A DNA stretch of 63,656 nt, taken from positions 2,405-66,060 of the forward strand of contig PASR01000001.1 in NCBI GenBank assembly GCA_002713365.1, read 5' to 3'. Of the stretch, positions 46,606 to 56,160 are shown piece after piece. Every line of letters starts with the position of its first letter. Position 1 is the first letter of the stretch. The DNA is from Rhodospirillaceae bacterium. GTDB lineage: Bacteria; Pseudomonadota; Alphaproteobacteria; UBA6615. The position numbers and the translations under genes were made by a program. The notes beneath the pieces were generated by a model. That model was not told where the DNA came from. It made no database searches and worked only from the letters and a program-made list of their open reading frames with translations.

Positions 46606-47595
46606 TCAGTCTATAGTTTCATCGAAATCAAGTATTTTCCAACTCTCAGAACACTGATTTATAAGCGGAGCAAAAATTTCTACTCGTTTACCAGTAATTG
46701 GATGAAAAAAGGTAATAGACCTTGCGTGAAGGTGAAGTTTTTTGGGCAACCCTTCTACATATGATGCTTTACCTCCATATTTTCCATCTCCTACAATTGG
46801 TGTGCCAAGTGCATTACAATGAGCGCGAAGCTGATGTGTTCTGCCTGTCCTTGGAGTTAACTTAAGCCAAGAAATTCTTTGGCCTGCATTTGCGAGTGTA
46901 GAATAATGAGTGGTAGCATTTTTTCCTAATTCAGGAGAGAGGCGCATTTTTTCACCTCCCTGCCCTGGTAATTTTAGTAATGGAATTTCTATAATTCCAG
47001 AACTAGGAAACGGCACTCCAGCCACTAATGCCCAATAATTTTTAGTTATTGATTGTTGTCTAAATTGTTTAATTAGATTGCTCGCTACTTTACTGCTTCT
47101 AGCCAACAATAATACACCACTAGTGTCCTTATCTAGGCGATGAACGAGGCGGGGGCGTTCCAAGGCGCTAAATTGAAGGACATCAAGCATACCATCTAGG
47201 TGCCTTAAAGTTTTACTACCGCCCTGTACGGCCAGTCCACTGGGCTTGTTAATTGCTATTATCGAATTATCACGAAACAATATCATATCTCGCAAGCTTT
47301 TTGCATCGACAGCACTTGTTTTATAAATGTTATTATTGTTTGAGGAATCAAAATCTGATGATTGTAGCCTAATAGGCGGTAACCGCACCGACTGACCCTG
47401 GATTAGGCGTTGCCCTAGTTTGGCACGATGCCCATCTACCCTTATTTGGCCTGTACGCAACCATTTAGCTAATTGACCATATTTAATATTAGGTAATCTA
47501 CGACGCAACCATCTATCTAAACGTATGTCTTCATCATCTTTATCTATTTCAATAAAGCTAACAATTGGTTTATCTTCCTCTTTAGATTTACTCAC
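46606..47595 (-). CDS. rluC: RluC-type 23S rRNA pseudouridine synthase
   Basis: The 329-residue enzyme has an N-terminal S4 RNA-binding domain (DIRLDRWLRRRLPN near 22-35) and a pseudouridine synthase domain with the catalytic Asp in VHRLDKDTSGVLLLA. The HQLRAHCNALGTPIVGD motif follows. RluC modifies U955, U2504 and U2580 of 23S rRNA. The start is GTG at 47595, which overlaps the stop of the crcB remnant as GTGA, a sign of past translational coupling. RluC is preferred over RluD because of the gene neighbourhood. Confidence 0.93.
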   Translation of the reverse strand: MSKSKEEDKPIVSFIEIDKDDEDIRLDRWLRRRLPNIKYGQLAKWLRTGQIRVDGHRAKLGQRLIQGQSVRLPPIRLQSSDFDSSNNNNIYKTSAVDAKSLRDMILFRDNSIIAINKPSGLAVQGGSKTLRHLDGMLDVLQFSALERPRLVHRLDKDTSGVLLLARSSKVASNLIKQFRQQSITKNYWALVAGVPFPSSGIIEIPLLKLPGQGGEKMRLSPELGKNATTHYSTLANAGQRISWLKLTPRTGRTHQLRAHCNALGTPIVGDGKYGGKASYVEGLPKKLHLHARSITFFHPITGKRVEIFAPLINQCSESWKILDFDETID

Positions 47596-47950
47596 GATAA
47601 TATTAACCGGCCGAATCGTATTCCTACTAGTAATGCTAATATAGAGACAAAAACAGAGCTAACTTTATACGCTGACATAAATAATTGTCCTCCACGCTCA
47701 TACAGTTCAATTGAATATAAAGAGCATGCTGAGAAAGTAGTAGATACCCCAAGATAAGCCAATATAAAAAACGCTTTCATTTCAGTAGCAAGTAACCAGG
47801 TTTTGATAAAGATTCCATTGGAAGACAAAGTTCAAAAAAACCTATAGCAATAATAAATCCCATTATAATATTTATAAGTAATGTAGAGAAGTCTCTATTA
47901 AGAGTACTATTAGAGCAGACTAGAGCTATAGCATTAAATGTTTTATAAAA
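47592..47950 (-). pseudogene. crcB: Decayed crcB (fluoride channel) remnant
   Basis: Two pieces of a CrcB/Fluc fluoride channel lie in different frames. The upstream piece (about 47950-47780) reads FSTLLINIIMGFIIAIGFF, matching the TLLVN...GSFLLG helix, then hits TGA at 47777-47779. The downstream piece (to 47592) reads GVSTTFSACSLYSIELYE and a last membrane helix, matching the channel's TTFS motif. Moving between them needs a shift near 47785-47800. The usual N-terminal GGxxGAxxRY motif is absent and no start codon fits. The position between rarA and rluC is the ancestral alphaproteobacterial place for crcB. A single sequencing error could explain the shift but not the lost N-terminus. Confidence 0.8.
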
Positions 47951-47967
47951 AATTGAGTAATAATTAA

Positions 47968-49299
47968 TTAGTCATCTCTATTTTTTAGTGAGTTAACACT
48001 TTTATTTCTGAGATTTTGCCAAAAAGAGAGGCGTTTACTTATCTCACTTTCAAATCCCCGATCTGTCGGCTTATAAAAATTCTGACGCTCCAGGCTATCT
48101 GGAAAATAGTTTTGTCCAGAAAAACCATCTTTTGTCGAATGGTCATAAGAATATTCTTCACCATAACCCAAATCTTTCATAAATTGTGTAGGTGCATTTA
48201 GAATGTGCTTTGGTGGCATCAATGAACCACTACTTTTAGCTGCCTCCAAAGAAGAACCGAAAGCTCTATAAACCGAATTAGACTTAGGAGATGTTGCAAG
48301 ATAAACAACACAATATGCTATTACTAATTCACCCTCCGGGGCTCCCAAACGTTCATAAGATTGCCAAGAAGATATAGCTTGGAGAAGAGCTTGAGGATCA
48401 GCCATTCCAATATCTTCAACTGCTGTTCGAATTAAACGTCGGCAAATAAAGTACGGATCCTCTCCACCTGCTAGCATTCGTGCTAGCCAGTAAAGTGCTG
48501 CATCTACATCCGATCCCCTTATAGATTTATGTAATGCACTTATCAGATTATAATGAGCCTCTCCAGTTTTATCATATATTGATGACCTGCTTTGTACTTT
48601 TTCAAGCATACTAGAAACATCAAGTATCGGATTTTCAGGCAATGTAAATAATTCTTCTACTAAATTTAGAACATACCTTCCATCACCATCGACTATATTA
48701 ATAAGTGTTTCACGTGCAAAATTATTAATAGGTAATTTTCTTCCCTGTATAGTTTCCGCCCTAGAAATTAACTTCTCAAGACCACTTTCATCAATACGAT
48801 TTAAAATAAGTACCTGACAACGTGATAATAGTGCAGCATTAATATGAAAAGATGGGTTTTCAGTAGTAGCTCCAACGAGAGTAACTGTACCATCCTCTAC
48901 ATATGATAAAAAGCTATCCTGTTGAGCTCGATTAAAACGGTGTATTTCATCTACGAATAATAGTGTTCGAAGTCCATCTTGTTGTCGTGATTTTGCACGG
49001 TCAAATACTTTGCGTAAATCTCCTACACCTGAGAGAACCGCAGATAAAGGTTCATATACAAAACCAGTTAGACCTGAAAGTAATTTAGCTATCGTTGTCT
49101 TACCACAACCTGGGGGTCCCCATAAAATCATACTGATTAAACGATTCTGGGCAACCATACGGCGTATAAGTCCATCGTTACCGATTAGATGTTCTTGTCC
49201 AACAATGTCAGAAAATACTTTTGGCCGCATACGATCAGCCAGAGGGCTATTTATCTTGAAATTAAACAACCCTTCCTGATTATCATTTACTTTCTTCAT
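47968..49299 (-). CDS. rarA: Replication-associated recombination protein RarA (MgsA)
   Basis: The 443-residue AAA+ ATPase of the clamp-loader-like RarA/MgsA/WRNIP1 family has Walker A WGPPGCGKTT near residues 60-69, Walker B LLFVDEIHRFN, sensor 1 GATTENPSF and the C-terminal tetramerisation region (KSIRGSDVDAALYWLARML). It acts at stalled replication forks. Its start overlaps the degP stop by 4 bases (ATGA). The crcB remnant follows. Confidence 0.95.
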   Translation of the reverse strand: MKKVNDNQEGLFNFKINSPLADRMRPKVFSDIVGQEHLIGNDGLIRRMVAQNRLISMILWGPPGCGKTTIAKLLSGLTGFVYEPLSAVLSGVGDLRKVFDRAKSRQQDGLRTLLFVDEIHRFNRAQQDSFLSYVEDGTVTLVGATTENPSFHINAALLSRCQVLILNRIDESGLEKLISRAETIQGRKLPINNFARETLINIVDGDGRYVLNLVEELFTLPENPILDVSSMLEKVQSRSSIYDKTGEAHYNLISALHKSIRGSDVDAALYWLARMLAGGEDPYFICRRLIRTAVEDIGMADPQALLQAISSWQSYERLGAPEGELVIAYCVVYLATSPKSNSVYRAFGSSLEAAKSSGSLMPPKHILNAPTQFMKDLGYGEEYSYDHSTKDGFSGQNYFPDSLERQNFYKPTDRGFESEISKRLSFWQNLRNKSVNSLKNRDD

Positions 49300-50729
49300 C
49301 CAGGTAACATCATAGTTAATCGTTGACCATTACGATTAATAATCAAATGCCACGATGTGGGGTTATATCTAGTAGATTTAATTAAATCCAAGACAGATAC
49401 AATACGTGTTTTATTTATTTGTAAGACAATGTCTCCGGGACGGAAACCTATCCTAGCTGCTGGGCTACCTTTTTCTATACCTATAATTATTACTCCCGTT
49501 AATAATTGGTTTAACCCACGCTCTTCAGCCACGGCAGGTGATAAATTAACAACCGTTGCTCCAGAAACCGGTTGAGCACCTTTTAGCAGTGTTTTTTGGC
49601 GGGCAGGCACCTCGGGAGGCGTTTCTAAATGAAAGATAACTGGTACAATAACACTTCCCCTAACAACTGATAGATTGGCTTTCTCACCCACCTTGCTTGT
49701 AGCTATCCTAAATAAAAGACTTTCAGTATCATATATTTTATGACCATCAATCTGCGTAATAACATCTCCTACAACTAGCCCGCTACGATTAGCAGGGCCG
49801 TTAGGGTGTAATTCAGTAATCAGCGCTCCAACCGGTCTATCTAAACCTATAGCTTGAGCTATTTCTTGCGTAACAGATTGTATATTAGCACCCAACCATG
49901 GTCTTTGAAGTTTACCCGCTCTCTCTGCACCAAATACAACGGTTCGCACCATGTTTCCCGGAACAGCGAAACCTATTCCTTGACTTCCCCCACTTCTACT
50001 AAATATAGCAGTATTAACACCAGCTAGTTTTCCATCCATGCTTAATAAAGCACCACCAGAGTTACCCGGGTTAATCGCAGCATCTGTTTGAATAAAAAAA
50101 TTAAAATCAGATATACCTACCTTTGTTCTAGCTAAAGCAGAAACGATCCCACTTGTAACTGTCTGGCCGACACCGAATGGATTTCCGATTGCGATAACTA
50201 GGTCACCAACCTCAACATCATCACTATTACCAATTTCAATATATGGAAATTCATTTCCATGTGGTTCAATTTTAAGAACAGCTAAATCTGAACGTTCGTC
50301 TTGTCTGATTACTGCTGCAGAAAATTCTCTACGATCGTTTAAAACTACCTTGATTGCATCAGCCCCTGCAATAACATGATAATTCGTAACGATATATCCA
50401 TCAGGTTTAACTATGACCCCAGAGCCAAGAGACCTTTCAATACGTTCACGATTCATATTTGGAAATGATTTACCAAAAAAGTTTCGAAAAAAAGGATCTA
50501 CAAATAATGGTGGAATTTGTCTTTTAACTGCCTTACTAGTAAATATATTTACTACTGCTGGAGCCGCCTGTTTAACGAGAGGTGCGAACGAATAAGCGAT
50601 ATTGTTTAGATTATCTGGAACAATCTTTTTATCAATGTTACTTAACAAATCACTAGGGCATGAAAACACTAATAAACTAACTAATGGCAATACCTTCAAT
50701 ATATTTTTAATTAAATTATAATCAGACAT
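49296..50729 (-). CDS. degP: DegP/DegQ-type periplasmic serine protease (HtrA)
   Basis: The protein (477 residues from ATG 50729) has a signal peptide (1-23), a trypsin-like domain with His118 (TNYHVIAGAD), Asp148 (RSDLAVLKI) and Ser224 (NPGNSGGALL), and two PDZ domains (about 290-380 and 395-477). It degrades or refolds damaged periplasmic proteins. I start at 50729 because the frame upstream of it, to 50798, adds 23 residues that would displace the signal peptide. The gene follows the rplQ terminator by about 80 bases and overlaps rarA by 4 bases. Confidence 0.94.
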   Translation of the reverse strand: MSDYNLIKNILKVLPLVSLLVFSCPSDLLSNIDKKIVPDNLNNIAYSFAPLVKQAAPAVVNIFTSKAVKRQIPPLFVDPFFRNFFGKSFPNMNRERIERSLGSGVIVKPDGYIVTNYHVIAGADAIKVVLNDRREFSAAVIRQDERSDLAVLKIEPHGNEFPYIEIGNSDDVEVGDLVIAIGNPFGVGQTVTSGIVSALARTKVGISDFNFFIQTDAAINPGNSGGALLSMDGKLAGVNTAIFSRSGGSQGIGFAVPGNMVRTVVFGAERAGKLQRPWLGANIQSVTQEIAQAIGLDRPVGALITELHPNGPANRSGLVVGDVITQIDGHKIYDTESLLFRIATSKVGEKANLSVVRGSVIVPVIFHLETPPEVPARQKTLLKGAQPVSGATVVNLSPAVAEERGLNQLLTGVIIIGIEKGSPAARIGFRPGDIVLQINKTRIVSVLDLIKSTRYNPTSWHLIINRNGQRLTMMLPG

Positions 50730-50800
50730 AAATTTATAATAACACGTAGTTACATATAAATAAGTATATTCATTATTAACAATCTTCAGAATAACCAATT

Positions 50801-50830
50801 AATAAAATAGGGCTACAAATTTGTAGCCCT
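50801..50830 (-). terminator. Intrinsic terminator after rplQ
   Basis: On the minus strand a perfect 22-base palindrome (50809-50830, AGGGCTACAAAT/TTGTAGCCCT halves) is followed by ATTTTATT. It lies 29 bases past the rplQ stop and likely ends the ribosomal operon before degP. Confidence 0.82.
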
Positions 50831-50859
50831 GTGTTTTAATTATTTAGTGTAATATTTTT

Positions 50860-51285
50860 TTAAGCAGCTTCTATTTCTATATCTTCTTCAATTTGCAAAG
50901 GACCAGAGTCCAGGCCCTTAGCATCCTCATCACGATCAACTAACTCAATAATTCCATTTGGTGCTGAATCTCCATACCTATATCCAGCTTTCATGACACG
51001 CGTATAACCGCCGGCTCTATCAGCATAACGATCTGATAAAGAAGTAAATAATTTATCTACAAGACCTTTGTCATGAAGTATTGCCATGGCCCGTCTTCGT
51101 GAATGTAGATCTCCTTTTTTTCCCATAGTAATAAGACGGTCTACAACACCTCTTAACTCTTTTGCTTTAGGTAAAGTTGTTGTTATTTGTTCATGCTTTA
51201 TCAATGCTGCAGCCATATTAGAAAACATAGCTTTGCGATGACTTGAGGTCCTATTAAGTTTTCGTCCACTAATACGATGACGCAT
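50860..51285 (-). CDS. rplQ: 50S ribosomal protein L17
   Basis: The 141-residue L17 begins [20 protein letters not shown], the family signature, and contains [16 protein letters not shown] and [15 protein letters not shown]17 sits near the exit tunnel of the large subunit. The C-terminus is extended by about 20 acidic residues ([18 protein letters not shown]), usual in alphaproteobacteria. It is the last gene of the operon, 28 bases after rpoA and ahead of a good terminator. Confidence 0.97.
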   Translation of the reverse strand: MRHRISGRKLNRTSSHRKAMFSNMAAALIKHEQITTTLPKAKELRGVVDRLITMGKKGDLHSRRRAMAILHDKGLVDKLFTSLSDRYADRAGGYTRVMKAGYRYGDSAPNGIIELVDRDEDAKGLDSGPLQIEEDIEIEAA

Positions 51286-51313
51286 TATAATATACTCCTA
51301 ACGCAAATAGTCA

Positions 51314-52333
51314 TTAAAAAGGTTCTTCAAGCCGTTTTGCCATATCTTCGATATTTTCAGGAGGCCAGCTTGAGATCTCCATGCCGAGATAAAGACTCAT
51401 TTGTGTAAGTACTTCCTTTATTTCGTTTAAAGACTTACGGCCAAAATTTGGTGTTCTAAGCATTTCCGCTTCCGTCTTTTGCACTAAATCTCCAATATAA
51501 ATGATATTATCATTTTTTAAACAATTTGCTGATCTAACAGACAACTCTAACTCATCCACTTTGCGTAGTAAATTTCTATTAAACTCAAGTTCTTCTTGTA
51601 CAACTTCAATCTGTTGTACTGGTTGTGGTTCCTCAAAATTCACAAATAGTTGCAGTTGATCTTGCAAAATACGCGCAGCTAAAGCAATAGTGTCTTCTGC
51701 GTTTACAGCTCCATTAGTTTCAATATCCATCGTTAAACTGTCTAAATCAGTACGCTCACCTATTCTTGCATTACCCACCTGATACGAAACTTTTTTCACC
51801 GGAGAGAATAGGGCATCTACTGGGATTAAACCGATTGGTGCATCAGCTACTCGGTTTTGAACGGCTGGTACATATCCTGCTCCTGTTTCTACCGTCATCT
51901 CCATAACAACCCTTGCTCCTTGATCAAGAGTTAATAGCACATGATCTGGATCCATTATTTCAATATCTGGACCAGTTTCTATTTGGCTAGCCGTTACCAC
52001 TCCCGGTCCCATAGCTGTCAATGTCATTCTTTTAGGTCCCTCGCTATGCATACGCAAAGCCATACCTTTAACATTTAATACAACATCTGTTATATCTTCT
52101 AGTACACCAGGTATTGATGAGAATTCATGTAATACACCTTCAATTTGAATAGCTGTAACAGCTGCTCCTTGCAGTGAAGATAGAAGGACACGACGCATAG
52201 AGTTACCTAAAGTAAGTCCAAATCCTCGTTCTAAAGGTTCAGCTACTATGGTTGCCTGTCTAGCCGGGTTTAAACCTGGCTCGACTTTTAATGCCTCTGG
52301 CTTGATTAATTCATTCCAATTTTTTTGTAGCAT
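51314..52333 (-). CDS. rpoA: RNA polymerase alpha subunit
   Basis: The 339-residue RpoA has the N-terminal dimerisation domain ([21 protein letters not shown]) and the C-terminal domain with [15 protein letters not shown] and [18 protein letters not shown], which contacts UP elements and activators. It nucleates RNA polymerase assembly. A 135-base gap separates it from rpsK and contains a terminator-like hairpin, suggesting separate control of rpoA output. Confidence 0.98.
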   Translation of the reverse strand: MLQKNWNELIKPEALKVEPGLNPARQATIVAEPLERGFGLTLGNSMRRVLLSSLQGAAVTAIQIEGVLHEFSSIPGVLEDITDVVLNVKGMALRMHSEGPKRMTLTAMGPGVVTASQIETGPDIEIMDPDHVLLTLDQGARVVMEMTVETGAGYVPAVQNRVADAPIGLIPVDALFSPVKKVSYQVGNARIGERTDLDSLTMDIETNGAVNAEDTIALAARILQDQLQLFVNFEEPQPVQQIEVVQEELEFNRNLLRKVDELELSVRSANCLKNDNIIYIGDLVQKTEAEMLRTPNFGRKSLNEIKEVLTQMSLYLGMEISSWPPENIEDMAKRLEEPF

Positions 52334-52376
52334 TTATTGCCCACCTTAAATATCGACTAGATTTAACTATCGATCC

Positions 52377-52410
52377 AAAAAAATACACACGTGTAAATTT
52401 AACAAGTGTG
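52377..52410 (-). terminator. Terminator-like hairpin between rpsK and rpoA
   Basis: On the minus strand CACAC-T-TGT pairs with ACA-C-GTGTG around a 7-base loop (52386-52410), followed by TATTTTTTT (T-tract 52377-52383). This has the form of an intrinsic terminator or attenuator, with one mismatch in the stem. It lies inside the alpha operon, 43 bases before the rpoA start. Confidence 0.55.
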
Positions 52411-52468
52411 ACTAAAACTAATACCTGGATGATATAACAATTATAACCACCCCACGTTTCGTGATATT

Positions 52469-52864
52469 TCAGACGCGTCGACGCTTTCTTGGACGACATC
52501 CATTATGAGGAACTGGAGTTACATCTCGTATAGAGGTAATTTCGAAGCCAGCTGCCTGTAACGCACGAAGTGCCGACTCACGACCAGAACCTGGACCACG
52601 AACTTGAACTGAAAGAGTTTTCATTCCGTGTTCTTGAGCTTTTTTACCTGCATCTTCTGCAGCCATCTGTGCTGCATATGGTGTAGATTTACGTGACCCT
52701 TTAAACCCTTGATTACCAGCCGATGACCACGCAATAGTATTTCCTTGTGCATCGGTGATAGTCACATGTGTATTATTAAATGTCGCACTAACATGTGCCA
52801 CGCCCGAAGTTATATTCTTACGTTCACGCTTTCTTACACGTGTTGTTGTTGCCGCTCTTGCCAT
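52469..52864 (-). CDS. rpsK: 30S ribosomal protein S11
   Basis: The 131-residue S11 contains [18 protein letters not shown], the [12 protein letters not shown] segment and the C-terminal [15 protein letters not shown], all invariant in the family. S11 forms part of the platform around the 3' end of 16S rRNA. It starts 26 bases after rpsM. A 135-base gap follows before rpoA. Confidence 0.98.
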   Translation of the reverse strand: MARAATTTRVRKRERKNITSGVAHVSATFNNTHVTITDAQGNTIAWSSAGNQGFKGSRKSTPYAAQMAAEDAGKKAQEHGMKTLSVQVRGPGSGRESALRALQAAGFEITSIRDVTPVPHNGCRPRKRRRV

Positions 52865-52890
52865 TATGTTCTAATCCAATAGCTAGTTAA

Positions 52891-53262
52891 TTAAGCTTTT
52901 TTCTTACCAGTAATCGGCCGCGCCTTACCCTTTCGAGTTCTCGCATTTGTGTGAGTCCGCTGACCGTGAACTGGTAAACCCTTACGGTGTCGTACTCCCC
53001 GATAACAACCAAGATCCATGTAACGTTTAATATTCATTGCTACTTCACGTCTTAGATCACCCTCAACCTGGTAATCTTGATCTATTGATTCACGAACACG
53101 AATTACTTCGTCATCAGTCATTTCGTGAACTCTACGCTCCAATGGGACCCCACACTTCTGACAAATTTCTTCTGCCTTAGTGCGTCCAATCCCATGTATA
53201 TAAGTCAACGCAACGGGAAGCCGTTTTTGCGTTGGAATATTGACACCTGCAATACGCGCCAC
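52891..53262 (-). CDS. rpsM: 30S ribosomal protein S13
   Basis: The 123-residue S13 starts [26 protein letters not shown] and ends with the basic [19 protein letters not shown] tail that reaches between tRNAs at the subunit interface. Length is typical. It is separated by 97 bases from adk, where an internal promoter could lie. Confidence 0.98.
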   Translation of the reverse strand: MARIAGVNIPTQKRLPVALTYIHGIGRTKAEEICQKCGVPLERRVHEMTDDEVIRVRESIDQDYQVEGDLRREVAMNIKRYMDLGCYRGVRHRKGLPVHGQRTHTNARTRKGKARPITGKKKA

Positions 53263-53359
53263 TTTCCGAACTCCTTAAGTTACGGTTTTAAAAGACAATG
53301 CAAATTTCGGGTAACCGAAGTTCGCGGATTATATGTTTTTTCTCCGTTTGGTCAATAGT

Positions 53360-53938
53360 TTAGACAGTTGTTACTATTTGTTTTATCTTATTCGAAACCT
53401 CCGTAATTGACATCATACCATCAACCTGATTTAGCATTCCCCTTTCCCTATAAAAAGGCAGAATTGGGGCAGTTTGTTCATGATATATACCAAGCCTTTT
53501 ACGAAGGGTCTCAACATTATCATCACTACGCCTGTCTTCTTGTGACATTTCTTCAACCCTACTTTTAATCCTATCCACAAGAATCTCATCGTCAACTACA
53601 ATTTCAATTACAAAATCCAATACTTTATCACTACTTTCAAGCATATCTTCTAAAGCTAGCGCTTGTTCGGTAGTACGCGGAAACCCATCTAAGATAAATC
53701 CATTTATACAATCAGTCTGTTCAATTCTCTGTGATATAATCTGTGTCATTATATCATCAGGCATCAAATTTCCAGAATCCATAACAGCCTTTGCTTGTTG
53801 ACCTAATTTGCTTCCCGAAGCAACAGAAGATCTTAACATATCTCCAGTAGAAAGCTGAATAATACCATAAGCCTTCTGCAAAATCTTAGCTTGTGTTCCC
53901 TTACCAGCTCCCGGAGGGCCGAGCAATATAATATTCAT
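53360..53938 (-). CDS. adk: Adenylate kinase
   Basis: The 192-residue enzyme has P-loop GPPGAGKGTQ at the N-terminus, the AMP-binding QLSTGDMLR and the FILDGFPRT motif. The LID is the short form, without the zinc-finger domain, as usual in alphaproteobacteria. It interconverts ATP + AMP and 2 ADP. It follows secY by 23 bases in the spc operon. Confidence 0.97.
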   Translation of the reverse strand: MNIILLGPPGAGKGTQAKILQKAYGIIQLSTGDMLRSSVASGSKLGQQAKAVMDSGNLMPDDIMTQIISQRIEQTDCINGFILDGFPRTTEQALALEDMLESSDKVLDFVIEIVVDDEILVDRIKSRVEEMSQEDRRSDDNVETLRKRLGIYHEQTAPILPFYRERGMLNQVDGMMSITEVSNKIKQIVTTV

Positions 53939-53961
53939 GAATTCTAACTTTTAAAACGGCG

Positions 53962-55305
53962 CTAACCTCGCCGACCTTTCAATTTTGCTTTCCTAATTAG
54001 CCCTTCATATTGATGTGCCAATAAATGACTTTGTATTTGTGCTACTGTATCCATGGCAACTACAACCACAATAAGCAAACTTGTACCACCAAAGAAAAAT
54101 GGTAAAGAAAAGCGTGAAATTAATATTTCAGGAAGTAACGCGACAGCTACCAAATATATAGCACCTACCACGGTTAACCGAGACAAAACATAATCAAAAT
54201 ATGTAGCGGTATTGGTGCCAGGTCGTATTCCTGGAACAAAGCCACCGTTACTTTTTAGGTTTTCAGCAGTATCAGATGGGTTAAATACAATCGCGGTGTA
54301 AAAGAATGCAAAGAAAGCAATTAGCAAAGCAAACACTATTAGAAATAATGGCTGACCTCGACCAAGATAGGCTGTTATCCAGCCTAATATATCTCCTCCA
54401 CCTCCGCTGGAAAATCCAGCAATAGATACAGGAGTAAGTAAGATGGATGTCGCAAATATAATTGGAATAACCCCCGATGTATTTAGCTTTAAGGGTATAT
54501 GTGAAGCTTCTCCACCAAACATGCGTTTACCAACTTGGCGTTTAGGGTATTGTACAATTATTCGTCTTTGTGCCCTTTCAAAATAAACAATTATAGCAAT
54601 AACTCCAACAGCCATAACAAGAAAGGCTGCAATAGCTAATACAGGTAAAGCACCTGTTCGTCCAAGCTCTAAAGTAGATGCTAATGCTGTTGGTAAATTA
54701 GCTACAATACCTGAAAAAATAATTAATGATATTCCATTTCCAACACCACGCGCAGTTATTTGTTCGCCTAACCACATCAAAAACATAGTGCCGCCTACGA
54801 TGGTGATGACGGTACTAGCGCGAAAAAACATTCCAGGATTATCAACCGCAGCACCTTGAGATGAGTTGAGTCCTTCTAGACCAACCGATAAACCATATGC
54901 TTGAACCATCGCCAGTAAGACTGTTAAGTATCTCGTATATTGATTAATTCTTTTTTGACCGCTTGCCCCTTCTTTCTTCATGGCTTCAAACTTTGGGGAT
55001 ATAGCAGTCATTAACTGCATAATAATAGCAGCTGATATATAAGGAATAACATTTAAAGCAAATATGCTCATACGTGAAAGAGCACCTCCAGCAAAGGCAT
55101 CAAAAACACCTAAAATACCGTCCGACTGCTGTGCGAATAAGTCTCCTATGACTGCGGGATCTATACCGGGAATTGGAATAAAGGTACCCAGTCTATAGAC
55201 AATCAGAGCCCCTAAAGTAAATAAAAGCCTTTGTTTAAGCTCCTTGGCTTTTCCAAAAGCACCAAAATTCACACTAGAGGCAAGTGTATCAGATTTAGTT
55301 GCCAT
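53962..55305 (-). CDS. secY: Preprotein translocase subunit SecY
   Basis: The 447-residue inner-membrane protein has about ten transmembrane helices and family motifs such as RLGTFIPIPGIDP, INQYTRYLTVLLA, RRIIVQYPKRQVG and ENLKSNGGFVPGIRPG. It forms the Sec protein-conducting channel with SecE and SecG. A 101-base leader with a 19-base AT hairpin separates it from rplO. Confidence 0.98.
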   Translation of the reverse strand: MATKSDTLASSVNFGAFGKAKELKQRLLFTLGALIVYRLGTFIPIPGIDPAVIGDLFAQQSDGILGVFDAFAGGALSRMSIFALNVIPYISAAIIMQLMTAISPKFEAMKKEGASGQKRINQYTRYLTVLLAMVQAYGLSVGLEGLNSSQGAAVDNPGMFFRASTVITIVGGTMFLMWLGEQITARGVGNGISLIIFSGIVANLPTALASTLELGRTGALPVLAIAAFLVMAVGVIAIIVYFERAQRRIIVQYPKRQVGKRMFGGEASHIPLKLNTSGVIPIIFATSILLTPVSIAGFSSGGGGDILGWITAYLGRGQPLFLIVFALLIAFFAFFYTAIVFNPSDTAENLKSNGGFVPGIRPGTNTATYFDYVLSRLTVVGAIYLVAVALLPEILISRFSLPFFFGGTSLLIVVVVAMDTVAQIQSHLLAHQYEGLIRKAKLKGRRG

Positions 55306-55371
55306 AAATTAATCCGTCCCAGATTTTTGGAAAACCTAATTAATAAGCTTGAGTGCTTTGAAACTCAGATT

Positions 55372-55390
55372 TTCTATAAAATTTATAGAA
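55372..55390. repeat. 19-base AT palindrome in the rplO-secY gap
   Basis: TTCTATAAA and TTTATAGAA (one base between) form a 9-bp perfect inverted repeat just after rplO. A second weak hairpin (TGAGT/ACTCA) follows toward secY. The stem is A/U-rich with no clean T-tract, so it could be an mRNA processing or stability element rather than a terminator. Confidence 0.45.
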
Positions 55391-55406
55391 GTCCGTGATA
55401 TAAGGG

Positions 55407-55922
55407 TTAATCATTATCATCATCAACCGTATTTTTATTCTTCTCAGAGTCTTTAGAAGAAGATTTCTGACTGAGAGCAATAGTTCCTCCAGCCTTTACT
55501 ACAGAGTCATATGCAGATTTAGTCGCGCTAGTTACGCTGATTTGTATTTTAGATTTTAATTGATGATTACCTATCAATCGAACTCCATCCCGTATTCTTC
55601 TTACTACCCCAGAATCTTTTAATATTTCTTCTGTTATCTCATTATTTGAATCAATTTTACCATTATCAATAGCCGTCTGCAGTCTCAATATAGTTAATTC
55701 TTGATACTTAGGCCTATTAGGTTGATGAAATCCGCGTTTAGGTAATCTGCGGTAAAGTGGCATTTGACCACCCTCAAAACCTAATAAAGAAACACCACTG
55801 CGGGATTTTTGTCCCTTCATTCCGCGTCCCGCTGTTTTACCGAGACCTGAACCTATCCCACGCCCTACGCGTTTACGTTTTTTGCGCGCTCCAGGATTAT
55901 CAGATAATTCATTTAAATTCAT
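55407..55922 (-). CDS. rplO: 50S ribosomal protein L15
   Basis: L15 with the glycine-rich N-terminus KRVGRGIGSGLGKTAGRGMK and FEGGQMPLYRRLPKRGF. I start at ATG 55922 (MNLNELSDN, 171 residues), because GGAAAG lies upstream; the longer frame to 55979 would overlap rpmD. The last 20 residues form an unusual Ser/Lys/Asp-rich tail (SSSKDSEKNKNTVDDDND) beyond the usual end. Confidence 0.96.
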   Translation of the reverse strand: MNLNELSDNPGARKKRKRVGRGIGSGLGKTAGRGMKGQKSRSGVSLLGFEGGQMPLYRRLPKRGFHQPNRPKYQELTILRLQTAIDNGKIDSNNEITEEILKDSGVVRRIRDGVRLIGNHQLKSKIQISVTSATKSAYDSVVKAGGTIALSQKSSSKDSEKNKNTVDDDND

Positions 55923-55962
55923 AGTTCTTATCTTTCCATATACCAATAAAGCATCTCGCGAA

Positions 55963-56160
55963 CTAACTAATTTTCTCAACTTTAACTAAATGACTAATCT
56001 TAGATGTCATACCCCTTATAGCAGGCGTATCTTCTAATTCTCGCACACGATTCATCTTATTTAGTCCTAGCCCAACTAACGTCTTACGCTGGTCAGAACG
56101 CCTACCGATAGGACTGCCAATTTGGGTTACCCTTATGCGGCTTATTGCTTTATCAGCCAT
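55963..56160 (-). CDS. rpmD: 50S ribosomal protein L30
   Basis: The 65-residue L30 has the strand-turn [20 protein letters not shown] and the [19 protein letters not shown] segment of the bacterial family. It overlaps the 3' end of rpsE by 8 bases, so translation is likely coupled. Confidence 0.96.
   Translation of the reverse strand: MADKAISRIRVTQIGSPIGRRSDQRKTLVGLGLNKMNRVRELEDTPAIRGMTSKISHLVKVEKIS

Noticed and set aside
47592-47828. Treating the 78-residue frame upstream of rluC as an intact small membrane protein
   Set aside because: Its sequence matches only the C-terminal half of CrcB, it would start at TTG in the middle of the domain, and the missing half lies upstream in another frame.
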